64,000 nt of DNA from Hemerocallis citrina (taxonomy: Eukaryota > Streptophyta > Magnoliopsida > Asparagales > Asphodelaceae): NCBI GenBank assembly GCA_017893485.1, contig CM030366.1, positions 76,451,227 to 76,515,226 on the forward strand, in the 5' to 3' direction. A program made the translations under genes and the position numbers. Positions 43,881 through 53,805 of the stretch are shown in pieces (within the stretch, counting starts at the first letter, position 1; each line of letters begins with the position of its first letter). The notes beneath the pieces were generated by a model, which saw only the letters and a program-made list of their open reading frames with translations, did not search any database and was not told the origin of the DNA.

Positions 43881-44350
43881 CAAAAACTCATTGAAAGCTC
43901 CAGGTTCGGAGTCCATACCCATGGCTCGAAGTTACTCTAGCAATTTCACTAAAGCAAGTTCAGAGTTTGCATCGCCATTTGATCTGCTCCTACAATCCTT
44001 TAAACACCTTTACGACAGGTTCGGAGTTCATACCCATGGCTCAAAGTTATTCTAGCAACCTGCAATAAAGTAGGTTCAGAGTTCGCTTTGCCATTAAATC
44101 TTCTCCAGCAACCTGTTAATACTTAAACTAACAAGTTCGGAAGCCATACCCATGATTCAGAGTTACTTTAGGAACCTGCAATTAAGCACGTTCATAATTC
44201 AACTTGCCATTTGATATATTCCTGAAACTAGTTAAAATTCCTTAAAGACATATTAGAGGTCCAAAATCGTGGATTGCAGTTACTCTAGTAAAACTTACAA
44301 AAGCAATACTTGGAGTTCGACTCACCACTCGATGTGACTCTTACAATTTG
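43881..44350. repeat. ~115-bp tandem repeat, about three copies
   Basis: CCCATGGCTC-type anchors lie at 43917, 44031 and 44147 (CCCATGATTC in the third), with a period of 114-116 bp. The unit is the inverted form of the repeat at 5125-5645. It lies between pol and the additional ORF in both Tat copies. Confidence 0.75.
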
Positions 44351-44719
44351 TTGGAGAACCCATATAGAAAGATGGGAAAACCACTCTCTGTCAGACGTTA
44401 CGCAAGCACACCATCGATGGTTTGTTATCTATATATAACAAATTTGAGGCCTTACTATTTAGCTACAAAAAAGTTAGTCGACGGCTCATCAATCTCAACA
44501 ATAAGTTAAACAACAAGGGTCAAGCATATGAAAAGAATTCTTCGAATCACAGAACTATCACAAATCTATGCATTCAGTTCTAGTGGCAGTACAAGCATTT
44601 ACAAGTACAAAGCCGCAGATCGTCTTACAAAGTCGAGAATCACAAACAGTCATCAAGTGAAATAATCATTACAAAGGCATGCTGAAATGTTAAGCGGCAT
44701 AGTTACTCTACAATATGGC

Positions 44720-45300
44720 CTACAAACCGTTCTTCCGGCTCCGCAAGTAAAGAATGTTATTCCTAAGAGACACAAGCCTCCTCGTGGGTTTCTTGACGAG
44801 CACACCACTTTCAAGCCTCTTACATCTGTGACAGAAGGAGAAGATCCACACACGCGATCCTTCGCAGGGGAAAGTCAAACTCGACAAAGCAGTCACTCCG
44901 CTCTGTGCATCACTAGAAGGGCGAGAGGGTACATGCGCAGTTGAGTCCGTTCCCCGAACGCTCGACCCAGCTCCACCAGCTGTTGCGCTCTTCTTCACGT
45001 TAGTTGTTATGCCCTTCTTCACATCAACTGTTGCTCCCTTTTTCGCACCAACAACGCTCAAAGTATTAGTCATTCGCAACACACCAAGTCTCGCTTGGAA
45101 ACGATACAACTCCAAGTCTTTCTCAACAACCACTTTCCTAAATATAGCACACTCTCCGATATTGTATTTTGTCACCTTCGGAGGCAGAGGCATGCAAGCA
45201 AGACGATCAGTGCGCAGGAGGGCTAACTTGTAGTCCCTCTCGATAAGCACCGACTTGAGGCGAACAGTTTCAAACCACTTGTCTTCAGACTAAACATGTA
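44720..45300 (-). pseudogene. Additional ORF of the Tat element, 3' segment
   Basis: The frame at 45250-44720 (176 codons) begins IERDYKLALLRTDRLACM and includes VTKYNIGECAIFRKVVVEKD and a Ser/Thr-rich low-complexity tail. Its first half aligns with the plus-strand frame at 3446-3715 of the other copy (VVEKDLELYRF versus LVEKDLEIYHH). It is the C-terminal part of the antisense ORF that starts at 47796. Function is unknown. Confidence 0.6.
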
Positions 45301-45573
45301 AACAATTGACAACTAGTTCTGTTATGCGCAGTGGCCTATGAAGATGCCCGACTTCATCAATATGGGGTTTTTCCCCCATCCCCACCATCAACTGTCAACA
45401 AAGTCGAAGAACATCATCATGCAAGAGAACTAAGTGCCACAATTAAAGTCATCACAAAACACGGTCGATACAATACAAAGGCAATAATAACGCAGGAAAA
45501 TAGTCTTTCATCCACTAAAATGAAGATATAAAAGGATGGTGGCCAGTCCGCAATTAGGCATACAAAGACTAAA

Positions 45574-46236
45574 TCAAATGCAACTAAACTCTGAATCGAA
45601 TGCAACTAAAGAAAGTACGAAACACTTGTGGGTGAATCGAGCATCCGCCTGTCTTGGTGGAACCAAGGAGCTCCCGGTCGCCTCCTTTCCTTTACCTTTC
45701 TTCCCAGAACCACTCCTCATGCCCCTCGCGGGAGTGTCGCCCTCGCCACCATCCTCCTTACCCATATCAAGGGCCTCCCCAGTGCGAAGCAGTATGTGGT
45801 AGCCCTTCCCATCAAAACCAGGAACACACTCTAACACATGCAAAATTACTGTGGCATAAGACTTAGCCATCACCCCCTGTAACTTGGAATTGGACTTGGC
45901 CTCGGCCTCGGCCTCAGCCTTGGCCACCCCTGCCTTCAACTTCAATGCTGCTTCAGCGCGGACCTTCTCCAACTCCACCAAGAGCTAGGCTACCATCTTC
46001 GCCGACTCCTCCCTTTTCTTAGACGCCTCCAGCTCAAGGTGCGTCTCACCCTCTCTCTTTGCCAATGCCTCCATCTTAAGGCTAGCCTCTCTCTCCTTCC
46101 TCTTCAGATTCTCCAACTCCACCTTCAGCTCCTTCACGGGCTTATTCTTCTCTTTCTCAGCGCGAGAGATATGGGCCTTCAAATTCTTCTCCTTGGCCGC
46201 ATAAAAGTGAACCAGGTGGCCATAGTGGCACACCAC
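45574..46236 (-). pseudogene. Additional ORF of the Tat element, coiled-coil segment
   Basis: Minus-strand frames at 46236-45985 and 45981-45574 share one phase and are separated by a single stop. They form a long Lys/Glu/Ala-rich coiled coil (KNLKAHISRAEKEK, LENLKRKEREASLKMEALA, AEAEAEAKSNSKL). It leads into the conserved VPGFDGKGYHILLRTGE block, which matches IPGFTGKGYHVML at about 2905-2945, and then into a Gly/Lys-rich tail. Coiled coils suggest self-association. Confidence 0.65.
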
Positions 46237-46313
46237 CTAAAATAAAGAGAAAATAATTAAGACATCATATTGCGAACGAGAAGAATGGAAGCCAAAAATC
46301 AAAGAATAACATA

Positions 46314-47016
46314 TCATACTGTCATAGGCACCTGTGCGGTCTCCAAGACCGACCGCTCGGGGGGCTCTATCTTCAATCTCTCTCGGTCAGCAGGAGTAGG
46401 AAGGTGGCGGCCAGTGTCGAGGAAGGCAGCAGAGTTCCCCAAGAAGTTCTCATGTGGCTTCACATTCCAATCGGGGGTGTAAATTGTCTCCCTCTCATCA
46501 ACAGGGATCTTCGCGGCCTTGGCGATAAGTGGAAAAAGCATGGCACTTTCCATGATCGCAACCAAGGAAGATCCCGTGGCAACAGCGGGTGGTGCCCCCA
46601 AAGCTGGCTCAGTCGGTATGGTAGGGGTCGGGGGCAATGGGTCCTGGGAAGGAGCAGGATGGCTCGCCGACATCTTTCGCTTCATCGGCTCATCAGTTCT
46701 CTTGTTACGTAGCACATCCATGTCCACCAACAAGTTCTCGTAGTCCATGTATGTTCTTCCTGCAAGGAGAAACACAAAGAAGTTGGAACTCGTGATGTAA
46801 ATAAAAGCAGTGCAAAAATAACAAAGGCATGAATGAAACGATAAGAAAGAAAAAGCGGCAAACCATACTGGAAATAGCTGGGCCATGACCACCTTTGAAG
46901 AGTAATTTGTCGGTGTTTTCTTGTCGTGCCATTACCTTCAATGCAAGAAGAGCATCATTGACACTCTTCTCTACTATGGTCACCACCGGCTCTGCCCTCA
47001 CCACTGATGGAACCAT
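46314..47016 (-). pseudogene. Additional ORF of the Tat element, middle exons
   Basis: The frame at 47016-46880 (EPVVTIVEKSVNDALLALK) is followed by an AT-rich, intron-like stretch and then by 46760-46314. The latter has YMDYENLLVDMDVLRNKRTD, a Pro/Thr/Ala-rich linker, and RLKIEPPERSVLETA. The second part aligns with plus-strand 1975-2440 of the other copy. Possible splice sites (tgcag before GRTYMDY) suggest the ORF is spliced. Confidence 0.55.
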
Positions 47017-47178
47017 TCTCCTCCATATTGTGGGAATCCCCCATGGATCAGCACTCTGAACAACAAAAAACCTCTCCTTCCAACACAGTCAATTTAGATA
47101 CATCGACTAACCCCTAATTCTTACGAGGGCTACGGTACCAATACTCCTCCATTTTGTTTAGCTGAACAAGTTAATATG

Positions 47179-47796
47179 TCATCTAAACACAACAAGACTC
47201 GGCTCAGCCTCGAGCCTACGACACTGAAGGATGAATCTCATAACATGCCTCCATGCATTTGGCTTAAGCTGCATCGAGCACAACGTATAACAGCTACACA
47301 CCTCCTTGACAAAGGGGAGAAGTAGCAAGTGAAGCCCCGCAAAGAAGATATCGCAAGGAAAGAAGCAATACTCTTCTGACACCGTATGACATGCCCTAAC
47401 TCCACGACCCGATAAAAGTAGTCCGTACTCAGAAGGAATCTCGAAGCCCGCCCTAATCACGGTGAGCTCGTCCTGTGTAAGGATGGTGATGACATAATCG
47501 GCCTCAGTGGTGTGGACAGGGTCCAACTCGGCATACTCCATGCCACCCCTAAGGAAATCTCAGTCAGCTACAGGATACTCCCTAATCAGTTCGGGTACTA
47601 AGAAAAATGGAGTTTTAAGTACACATCCCCTATCTCTCTCATGCTCAACGATCGTCTCCACGACAATGGAACGACCACCTACATCACTCCCTTTCTCCCC
47701 CCTAATGAAACGGCTAGACTCAACACCGTCTTCTACATCTAGACTAACCAAAGTGGAAGAAGAACTGGTCGATGAAATACTACATATAATGAACAA
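47179..47796 (-). pseudogene. Additional ORF start with Transposase_28-like domain
   Basis: The frame opens at 47796 (MFIICSISSTSSSS), meets a TGA at 47560, then stays in the same frame to 47179. After the stop come LTQDELTVIRAGFEIPSEY, the GLHLLLLPFVKEVCS block and LKPNAWRHVMRFI. This pattern is that of the plant 'putative gypsy type transposon' domain (Pfam Transposase_28), which has no proven function. The ORF runs antisense to gag-pol of the host element. One stop apart, this is the best-preserved part. The other Tat copy lacks this segment. Confidence 0.7.
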
Positions 47797-48256
47797 TGAC
47801 TGGAAGGAGGTTACCTAGTCGAAGCAACAAGAACACCGAATATACAACTGCAACTAATACCACCGTCGAATACTATATGAACTACCAGCACCGCCCGGTA
47901 AAACACCACAGCCTCTAGAGAGATGAGCTTTCGAAATTTTTAGAAAGAGATAATGAATGAGGTGGATAAGGGCGAGCGGGGTGAAATCAATGTTAGGTTT
48001 CGATAGTAGTCTCAGATCAAATACACAGCGGAAAAAATACAAAGAAATATCGAAACCTAGCCATGGATCCATGCAAAAACCATAAATCGTGTTTAGGAGT
48101 TATACCTTGAAGATGGATCTGCAGTCTCCAATGAATGTCGATCACAACATTGCAATATTGATGTGCCTCTATGGTATCCACATGAACGGATCAAATCAAG
48201 CTTTCCTTCACACTGCGGTGCCAGCTGTGGGAAGGGGATGTTCCTCACGATCTTTC

Positions 48257-48645
48257 GGTAACACCCTAGATTTGTGAGACATAATAAAAATAATAAATGA
48301 GAAGAGTGTGGTTGGCCTATAAAGTTTCTATGGGTCATGGAATTAAATGGATTAGTGTTGTGGCCTATAGGGAGTTCTATGTGGTTATGACATTAATATT
48401 GTACTAAAGGACAAAAATATGAAAATGAGATGAAGAGTGGCTGTTGTGTGCTTAGGTGCTGACGTGGGCTTGTGGTTTGGAGGTTAGTCCCACATCGTCA
48501 AATACAAGAGAGAAAAGAGAGAATATATAGAGTTTTCCAAGGATAAAGGGTACCTAACGTCCGAACACCCTTTTTGAGGCAGCGTGGGGTGGGCAGTGGT
48601 TTAGGATTTAATTGTGTACGTAAGAAATGAGTACGGGGCGTTACA
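48257..48645 (+). repeat. TRIM 5' LTR
   Basis: It contains a GTCCCACATCGTC motif followed by a short AG-rich stretch and ATATATAG. It ends GGGGCGTTACA before the primer site. Confidence 0.85.
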
Positions 48646-48647
48646 GA

Positions 48648-48660
48648 TGGTATCAGAGCC
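48648..48660 (+). promoter_or_regulatory. TRIM primer-binding site
   Basis: TGGTATCAGAGCC, complementary to initiator tRNA-Met, lies two bases after the LTR. Confidence 0.85.
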
Positions 48661-48868
48661 AACTTTTGACATCGAATGTAGAGCTTGTATATATGAGATA
48701 CGTAAGACCCTTGGTGGGCAGCGATGTGTGATGCGTAAGACCCTTATTGGGCAGCGATATGTGCAGTTGATCTTGGAGATAAGTCAACATTTGACGAGAA
48801 AGACGATCCTGTACTAGATTGCACGTCCCGTATTCAGCGAGGACGTTAAATTCTTAAGAGGGGGTGAA

Positions 48869-49257
48869 TGTAATACCCCAGATTTGTGAGAAATAATAAA
48901 AATAATAAATGTGAAGAGTGTGGTTGGCCTATAGAGTTTCTAGGGGTCATGGAATTAAATGGATTAGTGTTGTGGCCTATAGGGAGTTCTATGGGGCTAT
49001 GACATTAATATTGCACTAAAGGACAAAAATGTGGAAATGAGATAAAGAGTGGCTGCTATGTGCTTAGGAGCATATGTGGGTTTGTGGTGTGGAGATTAGT
49101 CCCACATCGTCAAATACAAGAGAGAAAAGAGAGAATATATAGAGTTTGCCAAGGATGAAGGGTACCTAATGTCTGGACACACTTTTTTAGTCAGCCTGTG
49201 GTAGGCAGTGGTTTAGGATTTAATTGTGTGCGTACGAGTTGAGTACGGGACGTTACA
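48869..49257 (+). repeat. TRIM 3' LTR
   Basis: It starts TGTAATACCCCAG after the purine tract and aligns with 48257-48645 without length change. Confidence 0.85.
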
Positions 49258-50504
49258 CTCTCTTTCAAACAATTTTTGTGACGGTTAAGGTTTTCTCATG
49301 TGACACTTTTGCACAGATATGTATCATATATATAGCTGCAGAAATTTAACCCTAAAAGAGTGATGAAGCTGTTAGACTCATAATCTGACCTGGTGCAGAT
49401 TCGTGTGTGAGCCTTTGAACTTTAGTCAGCCCATTTAATCTAATTAAATTTCCAACCAATGTTAGGAGTCCAAGTCTTACTTGGATCCCCGATTAAGTTC
49501 TTCTTATGAATTTAAATTCCAATTTCGATCCATTCTAAGTGTGTGACCCTGTAGGTTCCCGTTACGTTGACAGTAATACTAAAATTATATTCTAGTATTA
49601 TAAACAGTGAGCGGTATCTAGCAATACATCACTGCTACTCAAGTAACGGGACTGTCGGTGATTAGACATAACCTGTCCGTGACCAATATTACAATGTAGT
49701 ATAGTCCATTTTTCATGATATCTTAATTGACCACAAGGCATAGAGTGTGTCACCCATGTATAGTTCAATATTTGGTTTCTTGATATCCGAGTAGACTTAC
49801 TAAAACAAATAAGCACAATATCTCATATTCACTCATTTAAGCATGGCCATGCATTTTATAGTCTCACTTAATCAAGGGGCCCACAGATATCGCTCATGTT
49901 ATGTAAGAGGGACAAATCTTATCTAAGTCACTCACATCTCTCCGCATGATTTGTAGTATATCCAGTAATCGACTTTATAATCACCTTATTTTTAACGTTT
50001 GACGACATTAAAATATATAACTTTTCATGTAGGGAACCGTAGTGAACTCAAGTCAAAGGACTACATACACCACGATCACTGTAAGAATCGCTTATGACAC
50101 TCACGTAACGATCCATGCAGCGTTCTCATGGTGGGTCAGTCCAGTACATTATTACTCTAATATATACCCATATGAAGACTTGATATCTCATATCCATGAC
50201 CAGTGAGATATGGTCATCAGTCTACGCACATACTAGTATTTATGTATTATTGTATTCCTAATTTACAATAATACTTGACTAGAGACATTTAAGAATAGTG
50301 TTCTGATTATAACCAATAGGATCTCACAATCAAGTCATGCACTTTATATCCCATGGTATTCAACCTACTATTCTAAGAACTTTATTATGTTCATTTAATC
50401 ACAATAAACAACACAATAAATAAAATATCTCATATATGAAATAAATATCATGATACAATACAAATTCGTAATATCAATACACAGTTGGCCTTTAGGGCAT
50501 ACAC

Positions 50505-51124
50505 TGTAACGCCCTGATTTTCGGTAACTGGGAAACCGTGACATAAGCCAGAATCTTTCCTTCAATTAGCCACAATACACAGAAAAACAAAAAAATTTAA
50601 AACTTTTATTCAACACAAATGTATTACAAGTCCGAATGTTACAAATTGCAATACATTACAACAGTGTTACAATAATACCTTTACAATTCCAAGTGTTACA
50701 ACTTCCAACAATTTACATCAGAGTACAATGAATAAAGAGCAACACTTGGTATTTCACTTGGATGCTTTCCAACAAATAAATAATTTACAACAATTATTAC
50801 AAATAGTAATCAACATAAATTACAACAATATTACAGCGGAAAACTTTAATGACCTCGACTCCTTGCTTTTCTTGCCTTGAGTCCGCCTGATACCTGTACC
50901 TGTACCTCTGCAATCCAAAACCTACTGAAGTGGGGACGTCAGTACATATACTGACGCTTTAAGGCTGATAACAAGCAGCGAATCTCAACTATAGCAAACA
51001 GATTGATGAAAAGAGAAACGTGTATATATATATGATGTGTCAGTGTATGTTATGACTTCGAATCTAACAAGACTACTATTGCGAGGATGCTCTTATTCTA
51101 ATGCAAGCAAGACTTTGGGACAGT
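50505..51124 (-). mobile_element. Ty3/gypsy LTR end fragment (minus strand)
   Basis: It starts TGTAACGCCCTGATTTTCGG, the reverse complement of a gypsy LTR 3' end, and shares its general layout with 1030-1925. It is cut by the CACTA element at 51125. No gene is present. The tract at 50600-50860 is rich in 'attacaa' repeats. Confidence 0.5.
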
Positions 51125-51148
51125 CACTACAAAAGAGACTCGATTTAC

Positions 51149-51385
51149 CGGCGTATATTCCCCGGCGTTTTGCCAGTAGCGCCGGGGTAGGAGCGAATAG
51201 GAATGGGGCGCCAGATGGGAAGGTTATACACCGGCGGTCGCTTTAAACCGCCGGGCAATCTGCGTATTCACCGGCATTTTATTTAAAAACACCGGTGAAG
51301 TGTATTATTCACTGGCGTTTTAATAAGAAACGCTGGTGAATATACCGATACATTCACCGGCGTGTCTAATTGAAACGCCGGTGAA
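51149..51385. repeat. CACTA subterminal region: five short hairpins
   Basis: Inverted repeats lie at 51160-51187 (CCCCGGCG), 51231-51254 (CCGGCGG), 51267-51299 (TTCACCGG), 51308-51340 (TTCACTGGCGTTT) and 51353-51385 (TTCACCGGCGT). All share an ACCGGCG-type core facing its complement across an 11-20-bp loop. Subterminal repeats of CACTA elements bind the transposase or its partner protein. Confidence 0.8.
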
Positions 51386-51790
51386 TAAGCTAAGATAAAT
51401 CCCGCGAACCCTAATCTTTTGCTCGCCATTTTCCCAAACCCAAAAAAAAAAAAAAAGGGGCCGCCTTCATTTTCCCTCCTTCCTCGCTCAACTTCGTGCG
51501 CGTTTGCCTTCGCCGCTTCGTCCTCTTCGACAGACTTCGACCTTTCGTCATCGTCCCTTCTTCCCTTCGTCATTTTCGATTTCCTTCCTCCCTCTCTCTA
51601 TTTGGAGGTGAATTGGCGATCGAAAACCACCGCGTCGCCCCGCTCTCTCTCTATCTCCTACGCCCCCGCGCTCGTCGCCCCGCTCTCTCTTCGGTATCAT
51701 CTCTTGATTTCCCTTATTTTTCAAACTTAGCATGTTTTTTCAGATTATGCATCTTGATTTCCCTTATTTTTCAAACGCAGCAACGTCAAA
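51386..51790 (+). promoter_or_regulatory. Probable promoter/leader region of the CACTA element
   Basis: The sequence becomes GC- and pyrimidine-rich (CTCTCTCT runs, 'cgtcgccccgctctctct' twice at about 51632 and 51675). A 'cttgatttcccttatttttcaaac' block is also duplicated at 51703 and 51748. Frames here are low-complexity. No clear TATA box was found. It lies between the hairpins and the first repeat units, where CACTA transcription normally starts. Confidence 0.35.
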
Positions 51791-53285
51791 GATGCTGAAA
51801 TCATGCATCTGATTGTCATCTTAGCATGTTTTTTTAACCAAAATGGGTTAACTGTGAACTAAGGATGCTAGCTGTATACCAAAATCCTCCAAAATGGGTA
51901 CAAGAATTGGGCCGAACGCACCTTGTGCTAATTTCTTTTGGAGCCACAAACATGAATGGTTTAGTTGGGATGAAAAATTAATAGAAAAATATATGCTTAG
52001 ATACTGGAAATTTTCATTTTCTTTTACTGTTAAAGAAGCCGATTTCATGCATCTGATTGTCATCTTGGCATGTTTTTTTAACCAAAATGGGTTCACTGTG
52101 AACTGAAGATGCTATAGCTGTATGCCAAAATCCTCCGGATATGTACAACAATTGGGTTTTAGATTTAGTTGGGCTAAAGAATTAGTAGAGCAACATATAT
52201 GCTTAGATAATGGAAATTTTCATTTTCAGATACTGTTAATGACGCTGATTGCCATCTTTGGCATGATTTTTTAACAAAAAATGTGTTCACTTCCAAACAA
52301 AGTATGCTGCTAGCATCCTCATTTTCTTTTACTGTTAATGAAGCGTATTTCATGCATCTGATTGTCATCTTGGCATGTTTTTTTGACCAAAATGGGTTCA
52401 CTGTGAACTGAGGATGCTATAGCTGTATGCCAAAATCCTCCGGATATGTACAACAATTGGGTTTTAGATTTAGTTGGGCTAAAGAATTAGTAGAGCAACA
52501 TATATCCTCAGATAATGGAAATTTTCATTTTCAGATACTGTTAATGAAGCTGATTGCCATCTTTGGCATGATTTTTTAACAAAAAATGGGTTCACTTCCA
52601 AACTAAGTATGCTGCTAGCATCCTCATTTTCTTTTACTGTTAATGAAGCTTATTTCATGCATCTGATTGTCATCTTGGCATGTTTTTTTGACCAAAATGG
52701 GTTCACTGTGAACTGAGGATGCTATAGCTGTATGCCAAAATCCTCCGGATATGTACAACAATTGGGTTTTAGATTTAGTTGGGCTAAAGAATTAGTAGAG
52801 CAACATATATGCTCAGATAATGGAAATTTTCATTTTCAGATACTGTTAATGACGCTGATTGCCATCTTTGGCATGATTTTTTAACAAAAAATGGGTTCAC
52901 TTCCAAACTAAGTATGCTGCTAGCATCCTCATTTTCTTTTACTGTTAATGAAGCTTATTTCATGCATCTGATTGTCATCTAGGCATGTTTTTTTGACCAA
53001 AATGGGTTCATTGTGAACTGAGGATGCTATAGCTGTATGCCAAAATCCTCCGGATATGTACAACAATGGGTTCACTGTGAAAAATATATGCTTACATACT
53101 GGAAATTATCATTTTTCTTTTACTGTTAAAGAAGCTGATTTCATGCATCTGATTGGCATCTTGGCATGTTTTTTACCAAAATCCTCCAAATCTGTACAAG
53201 AATTGGGCTGAACAAATCTTGTGCAGGTTTCTTTTGGCGCTACAAACATCAATGATTTAGTTGGGATGAAGAATTATTTTAGAAA
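51791..53285. repeat. ~305-bp tandem repeat array, left side of CACTA
   Basis: The AGTATGCTGCTAGCATCCTC anchor lies at 52301, 52606 and 52911, exactly 305 bp apart. Diverged half-units flank the array (51800-52250 and 53030-53285). The flanking half-units carry sequence (tttggagccacaaacat, gggatgaa) that also appears, inverted, at 60060-60110. Confidence 0.85.
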
Positions 53286-53805
53286 AACATATTAGTAGCC
53301 ATATTAGTTTCTTTTGTTTATGAGATAAGTAATTGATTATTAGTAGCCATGAACAGAATAGTTCATGAGTCATCAGATCTTCTTGTTACCGTAGTTACAG
53401 CACGACGCGCTCATTATTCGTCCGATTCCTCTTCCTCAGCAAATACCCTTTACCATCATCATCTCCTTGAACGGAAAGCTAAATATAGGGGAGACTATAG
53501 TCGAATTGATATTACACTCGAACACAGGGTGTGTGATAAAATACCACTAAGGTGGTTGTGATAATTTCCACAAAAGGTAGTTTAGGGTTATGTGAATAGA
53601 GTAGATTGTGTTAAGATTTAATTTTTTTTTTGTACATTTTTTGGAACCACAATTTCTTTATTTTACAGTTAAAGATTATATCGTTTATTTATTTGCAGCT
53701 AGGGATGGTTTTCAAAAAGGTGAAATTTAATATACAAAATGCCTTTTACTGTTATTACTATTTAATATATCAAATTTTAATTTCAGATTGTGTGCTATTG
53801 TTATA

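Larger units (their letters stand above)
33828..47990 (+). mobile_element. Tat-type Ty3/gypsy element with antisense additional ORF
   Basis: A 5' LTR starting TGATAATGG and ending GCAACA at 38137 (about 620 bp without its insert) is followed by a TTGGCGC...TCTGTGGG primer site, gag, protease, RT, RNase H, a second RNase H-like domain and integrase. Then come 115-bp tandem repeats and a minus-strand additional ORF. This order and primer type are those of the Tat group. No 3' LTR was found; the element merges into a copia LTR near 47990. It is the same family as the minus-strand copy at 1926-8831, and every gene is decayed. Confidence 0.8.
48257..49257 (+). mobile_element. TRIM (terminal-repeat retrotransposon in miniature)
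   Basis: Two 389-bp LTRs (48257-48645, 48869-49257) flank a 223-bp interior. The interior starts with a Met primer site TGGTATCAGAGCC at 48648 and ends with a purine tract (AAGAGGGGGTGAA) at 48856. Nothing codes for protein. LTR ends are (T)GTAA...TTACA. Flanks CTTTC (48252) and CTCTC (49258) form an imperfect target duplication. By eye the LTRs differ at roughly 9% of positions, so the insertion is older than the Tekay insertion. It lies inside the minus-strand copia LTR. Confidence 0.85.
47991..50503 (-). mobile_element. Ty1/copia-type LTR (minus strand), interrupted by a TRIM
   Basis: On the minus strand it begins TGTATGCCCTAAAGGCC at 50503 and ends CGAAACCTAACA at 47991, about 1.5 kb once the TRIM is removed. 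Terminal TG...CA and overall layout are those of a plant copia LTR. No gag or pol lies beside it, and the flanks (ATCAA and CTGTA) do not match. It is either an old solo LTR or a recombined end. Confidence 0.6.

Noticed and set aside
48257..48645. Cassandra-type TRIM (5S rRNA-derived LTR)
   Set aside because: Ends and primer site fit a TRIM, but no 5S rRNA promoter boxes were found in the LTR.
47991..50503. Target duplication for the minus-strand copia LTR
   Set aside because: The flanks ATCAA and CTGTA do not match, so a clean solo-LTR event could not be shown.
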